From NCBI RefSeq assembly GCF_036013955.1, contig NZ_CP107903.1, forward strand, positions 3,782,001 through 3,846,000: a stretch of DNA of 64,000 nucleotides. The letters run 5' to 3'. The position numbers and the translations under genes are program-made. This DNA comes from Streptomyces sp. NBC_00459 (lineage in GTDB: Bacteria; Actinomycetota; Actinomycetes; Streptomycetales; Streptomycetaceae). This document shows, piece after piece, positions 45,517-54,227 of the stretch; positions within the stretch are counted from its first letter, which is position 1, and each line of letters starts with the position of its first letter. The notes under the pieces are model-generated. The model saw nothing but the letters and a program-made list of their open reading frames with translations, ran no database searches and was not told the DNA's origin.

Positions 45517-45887
45517 GCGGTGGCCTCATCCTTCTCGTCTTCCGTGAGGGTGGCTTCGTCGGGGCCGTGCGGCTCGGCGGTGTCGCGGAGCTTGTCGATG
45601 TCCGCGGTGCCGCGGTTGCGGTGGACGGCGAGGACGATCGCCAGGCCGATGCCGATCTCGGCGGCGGCGATGGCGATGGTGAACAGGGTGAGGGCCTGGC
45701 CGGAGTGCAGGGTCTCGCGGGTGGTCCTGCTGAGCCAGACGTCGAAGGCGACGAGGTTGAGGTTGACGGCGTTGAGCATCAGCTCGACGGACATCAGGAC
45801 CAGGATCGCGTTGCGGCGGGCCAGGACGCCGTAGAGGCCGGTGCAGAAGAGGAGGGCGGAGAGTACGGCGGGATAGGCGAGGTGCAT
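45513..45887 (-). CDS. nuoK: Complex I membrane subunit NuoK
   Basis: 124 residues, three membrane helices. RRNAILVLMSVELMLNAVNL carries the conserved Glu of the subunit and the third helix is TLFTIAIAAAEIGIGLAIVL. The C-terminus extends about 20 charged residues beyond typical NuoK. Start and stop overlap the neighbours nuoJ and nuoL. Confidence 0.95.
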   Translation of the reverse strand: MHLAYPAVLSALLFCTGLYGVLARRNAILVLMSVELMLNAVNLNLVAFDVWLSRTTRETLHSGQALTLFTIAIAAAEIGIGLAIVLAVHRNRGTADIDKLRDTAEPHGPDEATLTEDEKDEATA

Positions 45888-46561
45888 CAGCGGGCACCGT
45901 CCTGCTCGGTCGACTCGGTTCCCTTGACCGACCCATTTCGCCCGATCGGGTGATTACGGGAATCTGGGACAGAGGGGGAACTACCGGTCGCGGCTCGGGA
46001 GTTCAGAGGGGGAGAGCTCGACTCCGCCTTCGTCTTGCGGGACAGGACGATCGCCCCGACCAGGGCCGCGAGGAGAAGTACGGAGAGGGCCTCGAAGGGG
46101 AGGACCCAGTTCTGGAAGAGGCTCGCGCCGGTGACGGCGGTGGAGCCCGCGGCGGCGCCGTCCAGGTCGATCCAGGTCGTGCGGAAGGCGTCGACGACGA
46201 CCCAGACCAGGGCGGCGGCCGAGGCGAGGGCCACGGCGAGGGCGGCCCAGCGGTTGCCGGAGTCGGCGTCCGGGGAGCGGCCGATGGGGGCCCTGGTGAG
46301 CATCAGACCGAAGAGGAGGAGGACGACGACGGAACCGACATAGATGAGGACCTGTACCCAGGCGATGAACTCGGCCGTGAGGAGGAGGTATTCGACGGCG
46401 AGGCCGCCGAGGGTCACCACCAGCCACAGGGCGGCGTGCACCAGTTGCCGGGTGGTGACGGTGACGAGCGCGGCGCCGAAGGTGACGAGGCCGACGAGGA
46501 GGAAGGCGATCTCGACACCGGTCGGGGAGAGGAAGCCGTGGCTTGCGGTGGCGAGGCTCAC
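45887..46561 (-). CDS. nuoJ: Complex I membrane subunit NuoJ
   Basis: 224 residues from the GTG at 46559-46561, which overlaps the nuoI stop as GTGA and has GGAGGGAAC upstream. Five helices, including LVHAALWLVVTLGGLAVEYL and IAWVQVLIYVGSVVVLLLFG (the NuoJ pi-bulge region). The last 40 residues are polar. Longer upstream frames run through nuoI and are not real. Confidence 0.93.
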   Translation of the reverse strand: MSLATASHGFLSPTGVEIAFLLVGLVTFGAALVTVTTRQLVHAALWLVVTLGGLAVEYLLLTAEFIAWVQVLIYVGSVVVLLLFGLMLTRAPIGRSPDADSGNRWAALAVALASAAALVWVVVDAFRTTWIDLDGAAAGSTAVTGASLFQNWVLPFEALSVLLLAALVGAIVLSRKTKAESSSPPLNSRAATGSSPSVPDSRNHPIGRNGSVKGTESTEQDGAR

Positions 46562-47154
46562 GACGTTCCCTCCTGCGGCTCGGTGGACAGGGTGGGCTCG
46601 TTCGGCCCGTTCGTCTCCGCCTGCGTGGCCTGCGTGGCCGCCAGTTTCTCCGCCGTCTTGCGGGCGGCGGCGATCTCCTTCGGTTCCTCGGCGGCGGGGT
46701 CGAGGGCGGGCGGGGCCGGGACCGTCCACATCCACTCGCGGAGCTTGTCGCGTTCATGGGTGAGTTCGTGGATGTCGGTCTCGGCGTACTCGAACTCCGG
46801 GGACCAGAAGAGTGCGTCGAAGGGGCACACCTCGATGCAGATACCGCAGTACATGCAGAGGGAGAAGTCGATGGCGAAGCGGTCGAGGACGTTGCGGCTG
46901 CGCTCCCGGCCACCGGGGGCGGCGGCCGGGACCGTCTCCTTGTGGGAGTCGATGTAGATGCACCAGTCCGGGCACTCGCGGGCGCACAGCATGCAGACCG
47001 TGCAGTTCTCCTCGAAGAGGCCGATGACTCCGCGGGAGCGGGGCGGAAGGTCGGGCTGGGCGTCCGGGTACTGCGCGGTGACGGTCTTCTTCGTCATCGT
47101 GCGGAGGGTGACGGCCAGGCCCTTGGCCAGGCCACTGCCGAGAATCGGAGCCAT
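46558..47154 (-). CDS. nuoI: Complex I iron-sulfur subunit NuoI
   Basis: 198 residues from ATG 47152-47154. Two [4Fe-4S] motifs, CTVCMLCARECP (51-62) and CMYCGICIEVCP (100-111), carry electrons from the peripheral arm to cluster N2. The C-terminus adds about 50 Ala/Glu/Thr-rich residues not usual in NuoI. The upstream frame overlapping nuoH is a shadow. Confidence 0.95.
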   Translation of the reverse strand: MAPILGSGLAKGLAVTLRTMTKKTVTAQYPDAQPDLPPRSRGVIGLFEENCTVCMLCARECPDWCIYIDSHKETVPAAAPGGRERSRNVLDRFAIDFSLCMYCGICIEVCPFDALFWSPEFEYAETDIHELTHERDKLREWMWTVPAPPALDPAAEEPKEIAAARKTAEKLAATQATQAETNGPNEPTLSTEPQEGTS

Positions 47155-47156
47155 GG

Positions 47157-48125
47157 TTACTGGATCACCACCTTCACGATGCCGGTGAGGGCGATCTGGG
47201 CGAGGGAGAGGGGGACGAGGACGGTCCAGGAGAGCTTCTGGAGCTGGTCCTCGCGCAGGCGGGGGTAGGTGACGCGCAGCCAGATCACGACGAAGGCCAG
47301 CACTGCCGTCTTCAGGAGGGTCCAGACCCAGCCGAGGCCGTCGGCGGACCAGGGGCCGTGCCAGCCGCCCAGGAAGAGGACGGTGGTCAGGCCGCACAGG
47401 ACGACGATCCCGGCGTACTCGGCGAGGAGGAAGAGGGCGAAGCGGAGACCGGTGTACTCGGTGTAGGCGCCGAAGATGATCTCCGAGTCGGCCACCGGCA
47501 TGTCGAAGGGGGGCCGTTGGAGTTCGGCGAGGCCGGCCACGAAGAAGACGATCGCGCCGACGATCTGCCAGGGCAGCCACCACCACTCGAAGGCGTCGAG
47601 GATGCCGGGGAGCGAGACCGTTCCCGCGGCCATCGCGACCGAGGCGGCGGTGAGGAGCATCGGGAGTTCGTAGGCGAGGAGTTGCGCGGCGGTGCGCAGA
47701 CCGCCGAGGAGGGAGAACTTGTTGGCCGACGCCCAGCCGGCCATGAGCGAGCCGAGGACGCCGACGCCCATGACGGCGAGGACGAAGAAGATGCCCGCGT
47801 CGACGACCTCGCCGACGGCGCCCTCGCCCGGGCCGATCGGGATGGCGAGGAGGACGAGGAGGTACGGGAGGAGGGCAACAGCGGGGGCGAGCTGGAAGAT
47901 ACGGCGGTCGGCGCCGGCCGGGACGATGTCTTCCTTCTGCACGAACTTGACGCCGTCCGCGACGAGTTGGGCCCAACCGTGGAAGCCGCCGGCGTACATC
48001 GGGCCGAGGCGGCCCTGCATGTGGGCCATCACCTTGTGCTCGGCCTGACCGACGATCAGGGGGAAGGTGAGGAAGACGACGAAGACGATCAGAAGTCGCA
48101 GGGCGACGTCGAGCGCGTCGTTCAC
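47157..48125 (-). CDS. nuoH: Complex I membrane subunit NuoH
   Basis: 322 residues, eight helices. Conserved quinone-site loops are QGRLGPMYAGGFHGWAQLVA, KEDIVPAGADRRIFQLAP and RPPFDMPVADSEIIFGAYTE. It starts within the 4-bp overlap with nuoC, so there is no room for a nuoD gene between C and H. It is clearly shorter than NuoH of the main Streptomyces nuo operon as I remember it. Confidence 0.95.
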   Translation of the reverse strand: MNDALDVALRLLIVFVVFLTFPLIVGQAEHKVMAHMQGRLGPMYAGGFHGWAQLVADGVKFVQKEDIVPAGADRRIFQLAPAVALLPYLLVLLAIPIGPGEGAVGEVVDAGIFFVLAVMGVGVLGSLMAGWASANKFSLLGGLRTAAQLLAYELPMLLTAASVAMAAGTVSLPGILDAFEWWWLPWQIVGAIVFFVAGLAELQRPPFDMPVADSEIIFGAYTEYTGLRFALFLLAEYAGIVVLCGLTTVLFLGGWHGPWSADGLGWVWTLLKTAVLAFVVIWLRVTYPRLREDQLQKLSWTVLVPLSLAQIALTGIVKVVIQ

Positions 48126-49111
48126 TGCGAGCCTCCTGAGGGGGTGTCGGGCACGGGGTTGCCGGGGGCGGGATTCTCGGGGGCCGAGTTCTCGGGAGCG
48201 GGGTCCTCGGTCGCCTCAGGGGCCCTCGTGGGTTCGTCGAAGGCTGGGCGGGCGTGGTGCCAGGGGGCGTCCGCCGTGGATGGTGACTCGGGGGCCCCGG
48301 TCGCCGGCGGCTGCGGTTGCTGCGATGCCGAGCCCTGACTCGCGCTGCGCGCTCGGCGGGGTGCAGCCGTCGCGGTCGGCGGGGTCGGTGAGACCTCCGT
48401 CGGGGTGCCCTCCGGCGCCGGGGTCTCGCCTGCCGGGGCCTGGCTTGCCGAGCCGTCCGATGCCGTGCGGGCGCGGCGTACCGGGCGGTCGCCTGTCGCG
48501 CGGCCTGCGGCGGCGCGGGCCGGGCGGGCCGGGGCCGGAGGGAGCTGGCCCTTCAGGGGGCCCCATTCGTTGGGGTCGGGGACACCGGGCGGGAGCATCT
48601 GGCGGCGCTTGGGCCCGCCGTGTTCCGACTCCCCCGGTTCCTTCGCGCCCGGCCAGGCCTTGGCGACGCGGGCCGCCAGCACGAAGTCCTTGCGGAGGGG
48701 GTAGCCCTCGAAGGTCTCCGGCAGGAGGAGGTGGTCCAGTCCGGGGTGGCCCTCGAAACGTACGCCGAACATCTCGTGCGTCTCGCGCTCGTGCCAGGCG
48801 GCGCCCGCGTAGACGTCCACGAGGGAGGGGAGCACGGGGGACTCGTGCGGGACCGTCGTCCGTACGAGGAGGCGGCGGACCGGGGAGAGGGCGACCACGT
48901 GGGCGGCGACGCGGAAGCCCGTGCCCGGTTCGTCGACCGCGCTGAGCCAGTCGAAGTAGGTGCAGGAGAGGCGGTCGCGCGCTGTCTCCAGCGCGGCGGT
49001 CCAGGACGTCGGGGGTACGTCGACGGTCAGGACGTCGTACGACTCCTCGGCCGTGGCCTCCGTACCGAAGAGTTCCTCGGTGGGGGCGGGCAGCCAGCCG
49101 GTTGTCGTCAT
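48122..49111 (-). CDS. nuoC: Complex I subunit NuoC with long C-terminal tail
   Basis: 329 residues from ATG 49109-49111, overlapping nuoB by ATGA. The NuoC core (about 1-190) includes LSCTYFDWLSAVD and the signature WHERETHEMFGVRFEGHPGL then YPLRKDF. Residues from about 195 to 329 are a Pro/Ala/Thr/Glu-rich, probably disordered tail that normal NuoC lacks. It is not a NuoCD fusion: none of the NuoD motifs is present. Confidence 0.92.
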   Translation of the reverse strand: MTTTGWLPAPTEELFGTEATAEESYDVLTVDVPPTSWTAALETARDRLSCTYFDWLSAVDEPGTGFRVAAHVVALSPVRRLLVRTTVPHESPVLPSLVDVYAGAAWHERETHEMFGVRFEGHPGLDHLLLPETFEGYPLRKDFVLAARVAKAWPGAKEPGESEHGGPKRRQMLPPGVPDPNEWGPLKGQLPPAPARPARAAAGRATGDRPVRRARTASDGSASQAPAGETPAPEGTPTEVSPTPPTATAAPRRARSASQGSASQQPQPPATGAPESPSTADAPWHHARPAFDEPTRAPEATEDPAPENSAPENPAPGNPVPDTPSGGSQ

Positions 49112-49743
49112 CTTCCGGTTCCCTCCCCCGTGGTCGGCGGCTGCACCAGGGGGCTCTGGAGTGCGGCCGGGGTCGGGCGGGTCGCCGCGCCGGACGCGTA
49201 CCGCTCGCCCAGGGACTCCCGGGCGATCTTCTCCTGGAGTTTGAGGATGCCCTGGAGCAGCGCCTCGGGGCGGGGCGGGCAGCCGGGGACGTAGACGTCG
49301 ACCGGGATGATCTGGTCGACGCCCTTCGTCACGGAGTAGGAGTCCCAGTACGGGCCGCCGCAGTTGCTGCACGCGCCGAAGGAGATGACGTACTTCGGCT
49401 CGGGCATCTGTTCGTACAGGCGCCGTACCGCCGGGGCCATCTTGTCCGTGACCGTGCCCGAGACCACCATCAGGTCGGCCTGGCGCGGCCCGGGGGCGAA
49501 GGGGATCACACCCAGGCGGATGAAGTCGTGGCGGGCCATGGACGCGGCGATGAACTCGATCGCGCAGCAGGCGAGGCCGAAGTTGAAGACCCAGAGCGAG
49601 TAGCGGCGGCCCCAGTTCAGGACCACCTTCATCGGCTCGGGGGCCAGGCGGGCGAGGGCGCCCAGGCGTTTCGGCTCCGGCAGCAGCACCGGCGCCGGAA
49701 CGGGCACAGGGGCCGGAGCATTCGTTTCTGGCGTCACGTCCAT
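49108..49743 (-). CDS. nuoB: Complex I subunit NuoB (cluster N2 carrier)
   Basis: 211 residues from ATG 49741-49743. The cysteines for cluster N2 are in FGLACCAIEF, FGACSNCGGP and VPGCPPRPEALLQG. The first 35 residues are a Pro-rich extension (PAPVPVPAPVLLPEP) and the last 30 are also low-complexity. It overlaps nuoA by 10 bp. Confidence 0.95.
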   Translation of the reverse strand: MDVTPETNAPAPVPVPAPVLLPEPKRLGALARLAPEPMKVVLNWGRRYSLWVFNFGLACCAIEFIAASMARHDFIRLGVIPFAPGPRQADLMVVSGTVTDKMAPAVRRLYEQMPEPKYVISFGACSNCGGPYWDSYSVTKGVDQIIPVDVYVPGCPPRPEALLQGILKLQEKIARESLGERYASGAATRPTPAALQSPLVQPPTTGEGTGR

Positions 49744-50147
49744 GTCAGGACGCCCTTCTTGTATGCGTAGAGCAGGCCCACGGCCAGGAAGCCGAGGAAG
49801 ACGAACATCTCGACGAGAGTGGCCGCGCCGTAGCCGGGGGCCGCGAAGACGGTCGCCCAGGGGAACAGGAAGATCGAGTCGACGGCGAAGATGACGTAGA
49901 GGAAGGCGTAGACGTAGTAGCGGACCTGGGTGTGGGCCCAGCCCTCGCCTACGGGGTCGACACCGCACTCGTACGTCAGGAGCTTCTCGGGGGTCGGGAC
50001 CACGGGGCGCAGCAGGCGCCCGGCCCCGAAGGCGACCGCGACGAAGAGCACGCCGACGGCGGCGAGCAGTCCGACGACGGAGTAGGACTGGAAGTACTCC
50101 GACGCTGCGATGTGCTCTGTCGTGGCTACGGCGGTCGGTACCGGCAT
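49734..50147 (-). CDS. nuoA: Complex I membrane subunit NuoA
   Basis: 137 residues, three helices. The TMH1-2 loop contains YECGVDPVGEGWAHTQVRYY, with the conserved ECG and Asp/Glu residues near the quinone site. It is the first gene of the cluster; the promoter must lie in 50148-50345, shared with the divergent histidine kinase. Confidence 0.95.
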   Translation of the reverse strand: MPVPTAVATTEHIAASEYFQSYSVVGLLAAVGVLFVAVAFGAGRLLRPVVPTPEKLLTYECGVDPVGEGWAHTQVRYYVYAFLYVIFAVDSIFLFPWATVFAAPGYGAATLVEMFVFLGFLAVGLLYAYKKGVLTWT

Positions 50148-50345
50148 GTCCGTCCCTCGCTCCTCGGCCTGTCGGAGATCCGTACGGACGGGAGTCTAGG
50201 GCCTGCTAAAGAGACCGTAAGCAGCCCGTCACGCATGGCCATGCCCGACTGGTGCGCAAGTGGTGTGCAAGGTGGGGTTTTCCCCCGGGTCGCCGGGCGG
50301 TCCGCCTCATGGCGCCGGGGCGCGGCGGCGGGCAGGCTGGCGGGC

Positions 50346-51551
50346 ATGACCGCACGTATCACCGCCGCCAGCGCGGAACCTGAGGGCGACCGACTGCCCC
50401 CTGTCCGTTTCGCCCTCGAACCGCACACCTGGAAGGAGATCGCCCACCTCCTGGCCAACCTGCCGATGGCGCTGTTCGGTTTCGTGTATGTGGTGACCGT
50501 GGTGAGCACGGGTGCCTTCCTCACGCTCACGGTCGTCGGTCTTCCGATGCTCGCCGCCGGGCTGATGGGCGCGCGCCTGCTGGGCAGGTTCGAGCGGGCG
50601 CGGGCCAGGGTGCTCCTCGGGGTGCGGGTGGACGAGCCGAGTCCACTGCCTCTGGGTGGCGGTCGGGGCGGCCGGGAGCTCGGGGTCTTCGGGCAGATGA
50701 TGCTGGCACTGAAGGACCCGGTCGGCTGGCGCACCATCCTGTACGACTTCATCCGGCTGCCCTGGGGCATCCTCACCTTCACGCTCACGCTCGTGTCGCT
50801 CTTCGTGCTGTGGCCCGTACTGCCGTTCCTGGCACGGGCGCTCACGAACGTGGACCGGGCGATGGTGCGCGGGCTGCTGTCGCCCTCCGACGAGCTGGAA
50901 CGCCGTATCGCCGAACTGGAGTCCGACCGGGGGGTCGTGGTCGACACGGCCGCCGCCGATCTGCGGCGTATCGAGCGTGATCTGCACGACGGGGCGCAGG
51001 CCCGGCTGGTGAACCTCGCGATGGGGCTCGGGCTGGCCAAGGAGAAGCTGCTGGAGGGCCAGGCCGACGAGCAGGTGGCGGCGATGGTCGACGAGGCGCA
51101 CGGCGAGGTGAAGCTCGCGCTTCAGGAGCTGCGCGACCTGGCGCGCGGGATCCATCCGGCCGTGCTGACCGACCGGGGGCTGGACGCGGCGCTGTCCTCG
51201 GTGGCCTCGCGGTGCACCGTGCCGGTGAAGGTGAGCGCCGACCTGCCGGCCAGGCCTGCCGCCGCCATCGAGGGCATCGCCTACTTCACGGTCTCCGAGC
51301 TGCTCCAGAACATCAGCAAGCACAGCGGGGCACGGAACGCCTCCGTCGACGTCTGGCGCACCGAGGACAGGCTGCTGATCCAGGTCTGGGACGACGGGCG
51401 CGGCGGCGCGCGGCTCGACGGCGGTACGGGGATGGCGGGGCTCGCGGACCGGCTGGGCGCGGTGGACGGGCTGTTCGTCATCGACTCGCCCGAGGGCGGC
51501 CCCACGACGGTCACGGCCGAACTGCCCTGGCGGGAACGGGTCGAGGCGTAG
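50346..51551 (+). CDS. Sensor histidine kinase, NarL-partner (HPK7) type, copy 1
   Basis: 401 residues from ATG 50346. Residues 35-75 and 130-165 form an N-terminal membrane sensor (four hydrophobic segments). The dimerisation domain has the phospho-acceptor His214 in RRIERDLHDGAQARLVNLAM. The HATPase domain ends with ISKHSGARNASV (N-box) and DDGRGGA / GTGMAGLADRL (G-boxes). The kinase domain is nearly the same as that of the next gene. The cognate regulator is probably the LuxR-type protein encoded at 53374. Signal unknown. Confidence 0.92.
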   Translation: MTARITAASAEPEGDRLPPVRFALEPHTWKEIAHLLANLPMALFGFVYVVTVVSTGAFLTLTVVGLPMLAAGLMGARLLGRFERARARVLLGVRVDEPSPLPLGGGRGGRELGVFGQMMLALKDPVGWRTILYDFIRLPWGILTFTLTLVSLFVLWPVLPFLARALTNVDRAMVRGLLSPSDELERRIAELESDRGVVVDTAAADLRRIERDLHDGAQARLVNLAMGLGLAKEKLLEGQADEQVAAMVDEAHGEVKLALQELRDLARGIHPAVLTDRGLDAALSSVASRCTVPVKVSADLPARPAAAIEGIAYFTVSELLQNISKHSGARNASVDVWRTEDRLLIQVWDDGRGGARLDGGTGMAGLADRLGAVDGLFVIDSPEGGPTTVTAELPWRERVEA

Positions 51552-51709
51552 GTAGGGAAAACCCCCGGGGGAAGACGCCTACGTGCTCCATGGTCCGTGG
51601 CGCTCGGTGCGAGCAGGCTGAAGACAGACGAGCAGGACACCGGCGAGCAGACAGGCAGACGAACGAGCTGTCTGGCCGGCGAGCCGACTAGTAGAAACGG
51701 ACTGGACCG

Positions 51710-53080
51710 ATGGCCATGGAGTACGGACAGGGGTACGGGCAGCAGGGCGGCCCCGGGGCCGGATTCCACGGGACGGCCGGCGGGGGCGCCGGAGAACGGC
51801 GGCATCGGTTGCCGGCCGTGTTGCGGGCGCCCGTCGAGGCGCGCAGCCTGCGTGAGTTCGCGTATGTGCTGCTGAGCCTGCCGGTCGGCGTGCTGGTGTT
51901 CTCGTACGCCGTCACCCTGGCCTTCACCGGCTCGCTCCTCCTCATCACCTTCCTCGGGATTCCGGTGCTGGCCGTGGGCCTGGCGGGGTGCCGGGGGTTC
52001 GGTGTGCTGGAGCGGAAGATGGCGCGCGGGCTGCTCGGGCTCGACGTGGCCGAACCGGAGCCGGCGCGGGGACGCAAGCCCGGAGCGGTGGCCTGGATGG
52101 GGGCCGTGCTCAAGAGCGGGACCTCGTGGCGGCATCTGCTGTATTCGGTGCTGCATCTGCCATGGGCGATGTTCTCCTTCCTGGTCTCGGTGATCTTCTG
52201 GGTGTACGGATGGGCGCTGCTCACGTATCCGGTGTGGTTCTGGCTCTTCCCGATGTACGGCGGACAGGACGGTCTTCAGCTGTACGGCGACGAGACCCAC
52301 AGCATCTATCTCGACAACCCGTTCGAGATCACGGTGACCGCGCTGGTTGGGCTGTTGTTCACCATGGCAACGCCCTGGATCGTGCGGGCACTGACCCTCG
52401 TGGACCGGGTGATGGTGAAGGGGCTGCTCGGGCCGACGCGGCTGGCGACGCGCGTCGTCGAGCTGGAGTCCGACCGGGGGGTCGTCGTCGACACCGCCGC
52501 TGCCGATCTGCGCCGTATCGAACGGGATCTGCATGACGGTGCGCAGGCTCGGCTGGTGGCGCTGGCCATGGATCTGGGGCTCGCGAAGGAGAAGCTCACG
52601 GAGGATCCGCAGGCCGCGGCGCGGATGGTGGACGAGGCGCACGGCGAGGTGAAGACGGCGTTGCAGGAGCTGCGGGACCTGGCGCGGGGGATTCATCCGG
52701 CGGTGCTGACGGACCGGGGGCTGGACGCGGCGCTGTCCTCGGTGGCCTCCCGGTGTGTGGTGCCGGTGCGGGTGGAGGTGGATCTGGTGGAGCGGCCGGC
52801 CGCTGCGATCGAGGGGATCGCCTACTTCACGGTGTCGGAGCTGCTGCAGAACATCAGCAAGCATGCGCGGGCGACGGGGGCGTCGGTGGATGTGTGGCGG
52901 GTGGAGAACCGGCTGATGCTGCAGGTGGTGGATGACGGGGTGGGGGGTGCGGATGCCTCCGGCGGGTCCGGGTTGGCGGGGCTGGCGGGGCGGCTCGATG
53001 CGGTGGACGGGATTCTGGTGGTGGACTCTCCGGCGGGTGGGCCCACTCGGGTGACCGCGGAGTTGCCTTGGCGGGGGTGA
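51710..53080 (+). CDS. Sensor histidine kinase, HPK7 type, copy 2
   Basis: 456 residues. The N-terminus is Gly/Gln-rich (about 30 residues), followed by membrane segments (50-95, 145-180, 205-225). An insert between them (GGQDGLQLYGDETHSIYLDN) may be a small extracytoplasmic loop. Phospho-acceptor His275 lies in RRIERDLHDGAQARLVALAM, and N- and G-boxes are ISKHARATGASV and GSGLAGLAGRL. It arose by tandem duplication with the previous gene, the sensor halves having diverged. Confidence 0.92.
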   Translation: MAMEYGQGYGQQGGPGAGFHGTAGGGAGERRHRLPAVLRAPVEARSLREFAYVLLSLPVGVLVFSYAVTLAFTGSLLLITFLGIPVLAVGLAGCRGFGVLERKMARGLLGLDVAEPEPARGRKPGAVAWMGAVLKSGTSWRHLLYSVLHLPWAMFSFLVSVIFWVYGWALLTYPVWFWLFPMYGGQDGLQLYGDETHSIYLDNPFEITVTALVGLLFTMATPWIVRALTLVDRVMVKGLLGPTRLATRVVELESDRGVVVDTAAADLRRIERDLHDGAQARLVALAMDLGLAKEKLTEDPQAAARMVDEAHGEVKTALQELRDLARGIHPAVLTDRGLDAALSSVASRCVVPVRVEVDLVERPAAAIEGIAYFTVSELLQNISKHARATGASVDVWRVENRLMLQVVDDGVGGADASGGSGLAGLAGRLDAVDGILVVDSPAGGPTRVTAELPWRG

Positions 53081-53137
53081 GGTTGGTGGGGGGCGGGTTT
53101 TTCGCCCCCGCCGCCCTTACCCGCCCCATCCCGTTCC

Positions 53138-53202
53138 TGGGGCTGTGCCCCGGACCCCCTTCGCGCTGAAGGCGCTCGTCCTCAGACGCCGGACAGGCTG
53201 GA
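53138..53202 (-). repeat. Interspersed intergenic repeat, copy 2 (inverted)
   Basis: On the minus strand it reads GTCCGGCGTCTGAGGACGAG, then GCGCCTTCAGCGCGAAGG, then GGGTCCGGGGCACAGCCCC. The order and sequence match the element at 3275-3340. It lies between the second kinase and the response regulator. Its hairpin may terminate the kinase transcript. Confidence 0.8.
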
Positions 53203-53373
53203 GGGTGCCGGGCGGCGCCTGAAGGTGCTGCCCCGGCTGGACCGGTGCGACGAGACGACGGGGACCACCTCCTGGGAAAACCCGTCGACAACAACCCCTT
53301 CCTCGTCCGAATACTGGGATGCTGGAGCCTGGTGTTCGGACGGGGTGGGGAGCCGGGAATCGTGGAGGACAGG

Positions 53374-54033
53374 GTGCGGGTGGTCATCGCCGAGGATTCA
53401 GTGCTGCTGAGAGAGGGCCTGACCCGGTTGTTGACCGACCGTGGGCATGATGTCATCGCCGGTGTGGGTGACGGGGTCGCGCTGATCAAGACCATTACCG
53501 AGCTCGCCGCGCAGGACGAGCTCCCGGATGTCGTCGTCGCGGATGTGCGGATGCCGCCCACCCATACCGACGAAGGGGTCCGGGCCGCCGTACAGCTGCG
53601 GAAATCGCATCCGGGACTGGGTGTGCTCGTGCTGTCGCAGTACGTCGAGGAGCGGTACGCGACCGAGTTGCTCGCCGGGTCGAGCCGGGGCGTCGGCTAT
53701 CTCCTGAAGGACCGGGTCGCCGAGGTTCGGGAGTTCGTGGACGCGGTGGTTCGGGTGGCCCAGGGGGGTACCGCGCTCGATCCGGAGGTGGTGGCCCAGT
53801 TGCTGGGCCGCAGCCGTAAGCAGGACGTGCTCGCCGGGCTCACTCCCCGGGAGCGCGAGGTGCTGGGGCTCATGGCGGAGGGCCGGACGAATTCGGCCAT
53901 CGCTCGTCAGCTCGTCGTGAGTGACGGTGCCGTCGAGAAGCACGTCAGCAACATATTCCTGAAGCTGGGGCTCTCCCCCAGCGACGGCGATCACCGGCGT
54001 GTACTGGCCGTTCTGACCTACCTCAACACCTGA
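53374..54033 (+). CDS. LuxR/NarL-family response regulator
   Basis: 219 residues from GTG 53374 (VRVVIAEDSVLLREGLTRLL) with GGAGG 5 nt upstream. An in-frame GTG at 53362 is an alternative; the frame from 53245 is unlikely. The receiver domain has phospho-acceptor Asp57 (VVVADVRMPP) and the conserved Lys in YLLKDRV. The C-terminal helix-turn-helix is LTPREREVLGLMAEGRTNSA followed by VEKHVSNIFLKLGL. It is probably phosphorylated by one or both kinases upstream. Confidence 0.93.
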   Translation: MRVVIAEDSVLLREGLTRLLTDRGHDVIAGVGDGVALIKTITELAAQDELPDVVVADVRMPPTHTDEGVRAAVQLRKSHPGLGVLVLSQYVEERYATELLAGSSRGVGYLLKDRVAEVREFVDAVVRVAQGGTALDPEVVAQLLGRSRKQDVLAGLTPREREVLGLMAEGRTNSAIARQLVVSDGAVEKHVSNIFLKLGLSPSDGDHRRVLAVLTYLNT

Positions 54034-54227
54034 CCGCTTGACACCTGACACCCTGTCAGTGCCTCGGGGCGGGAAATCGTGACAAGTCCGGGCGTCGTAG
54101 CGTCTCAAATTGGCGTCCATCATGCGATCAGTCCCGGGAAGGCCACCCTTACCGACGTACTGTTGATCCTGGGAGGGTCCGCGGGAGGACCGGTCCCAGG
54201 CCGCCGCCTCGAAGGAGGTCCAGTTCA

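Noticed and set aside
46562..46735. Upstream extension of nuoJ
   Set aside because: The extra 58 residues come from translating nuoI in another frame; the GTG at 46561 has a good ribosome site and the GTGA overlap typical of this cluster.
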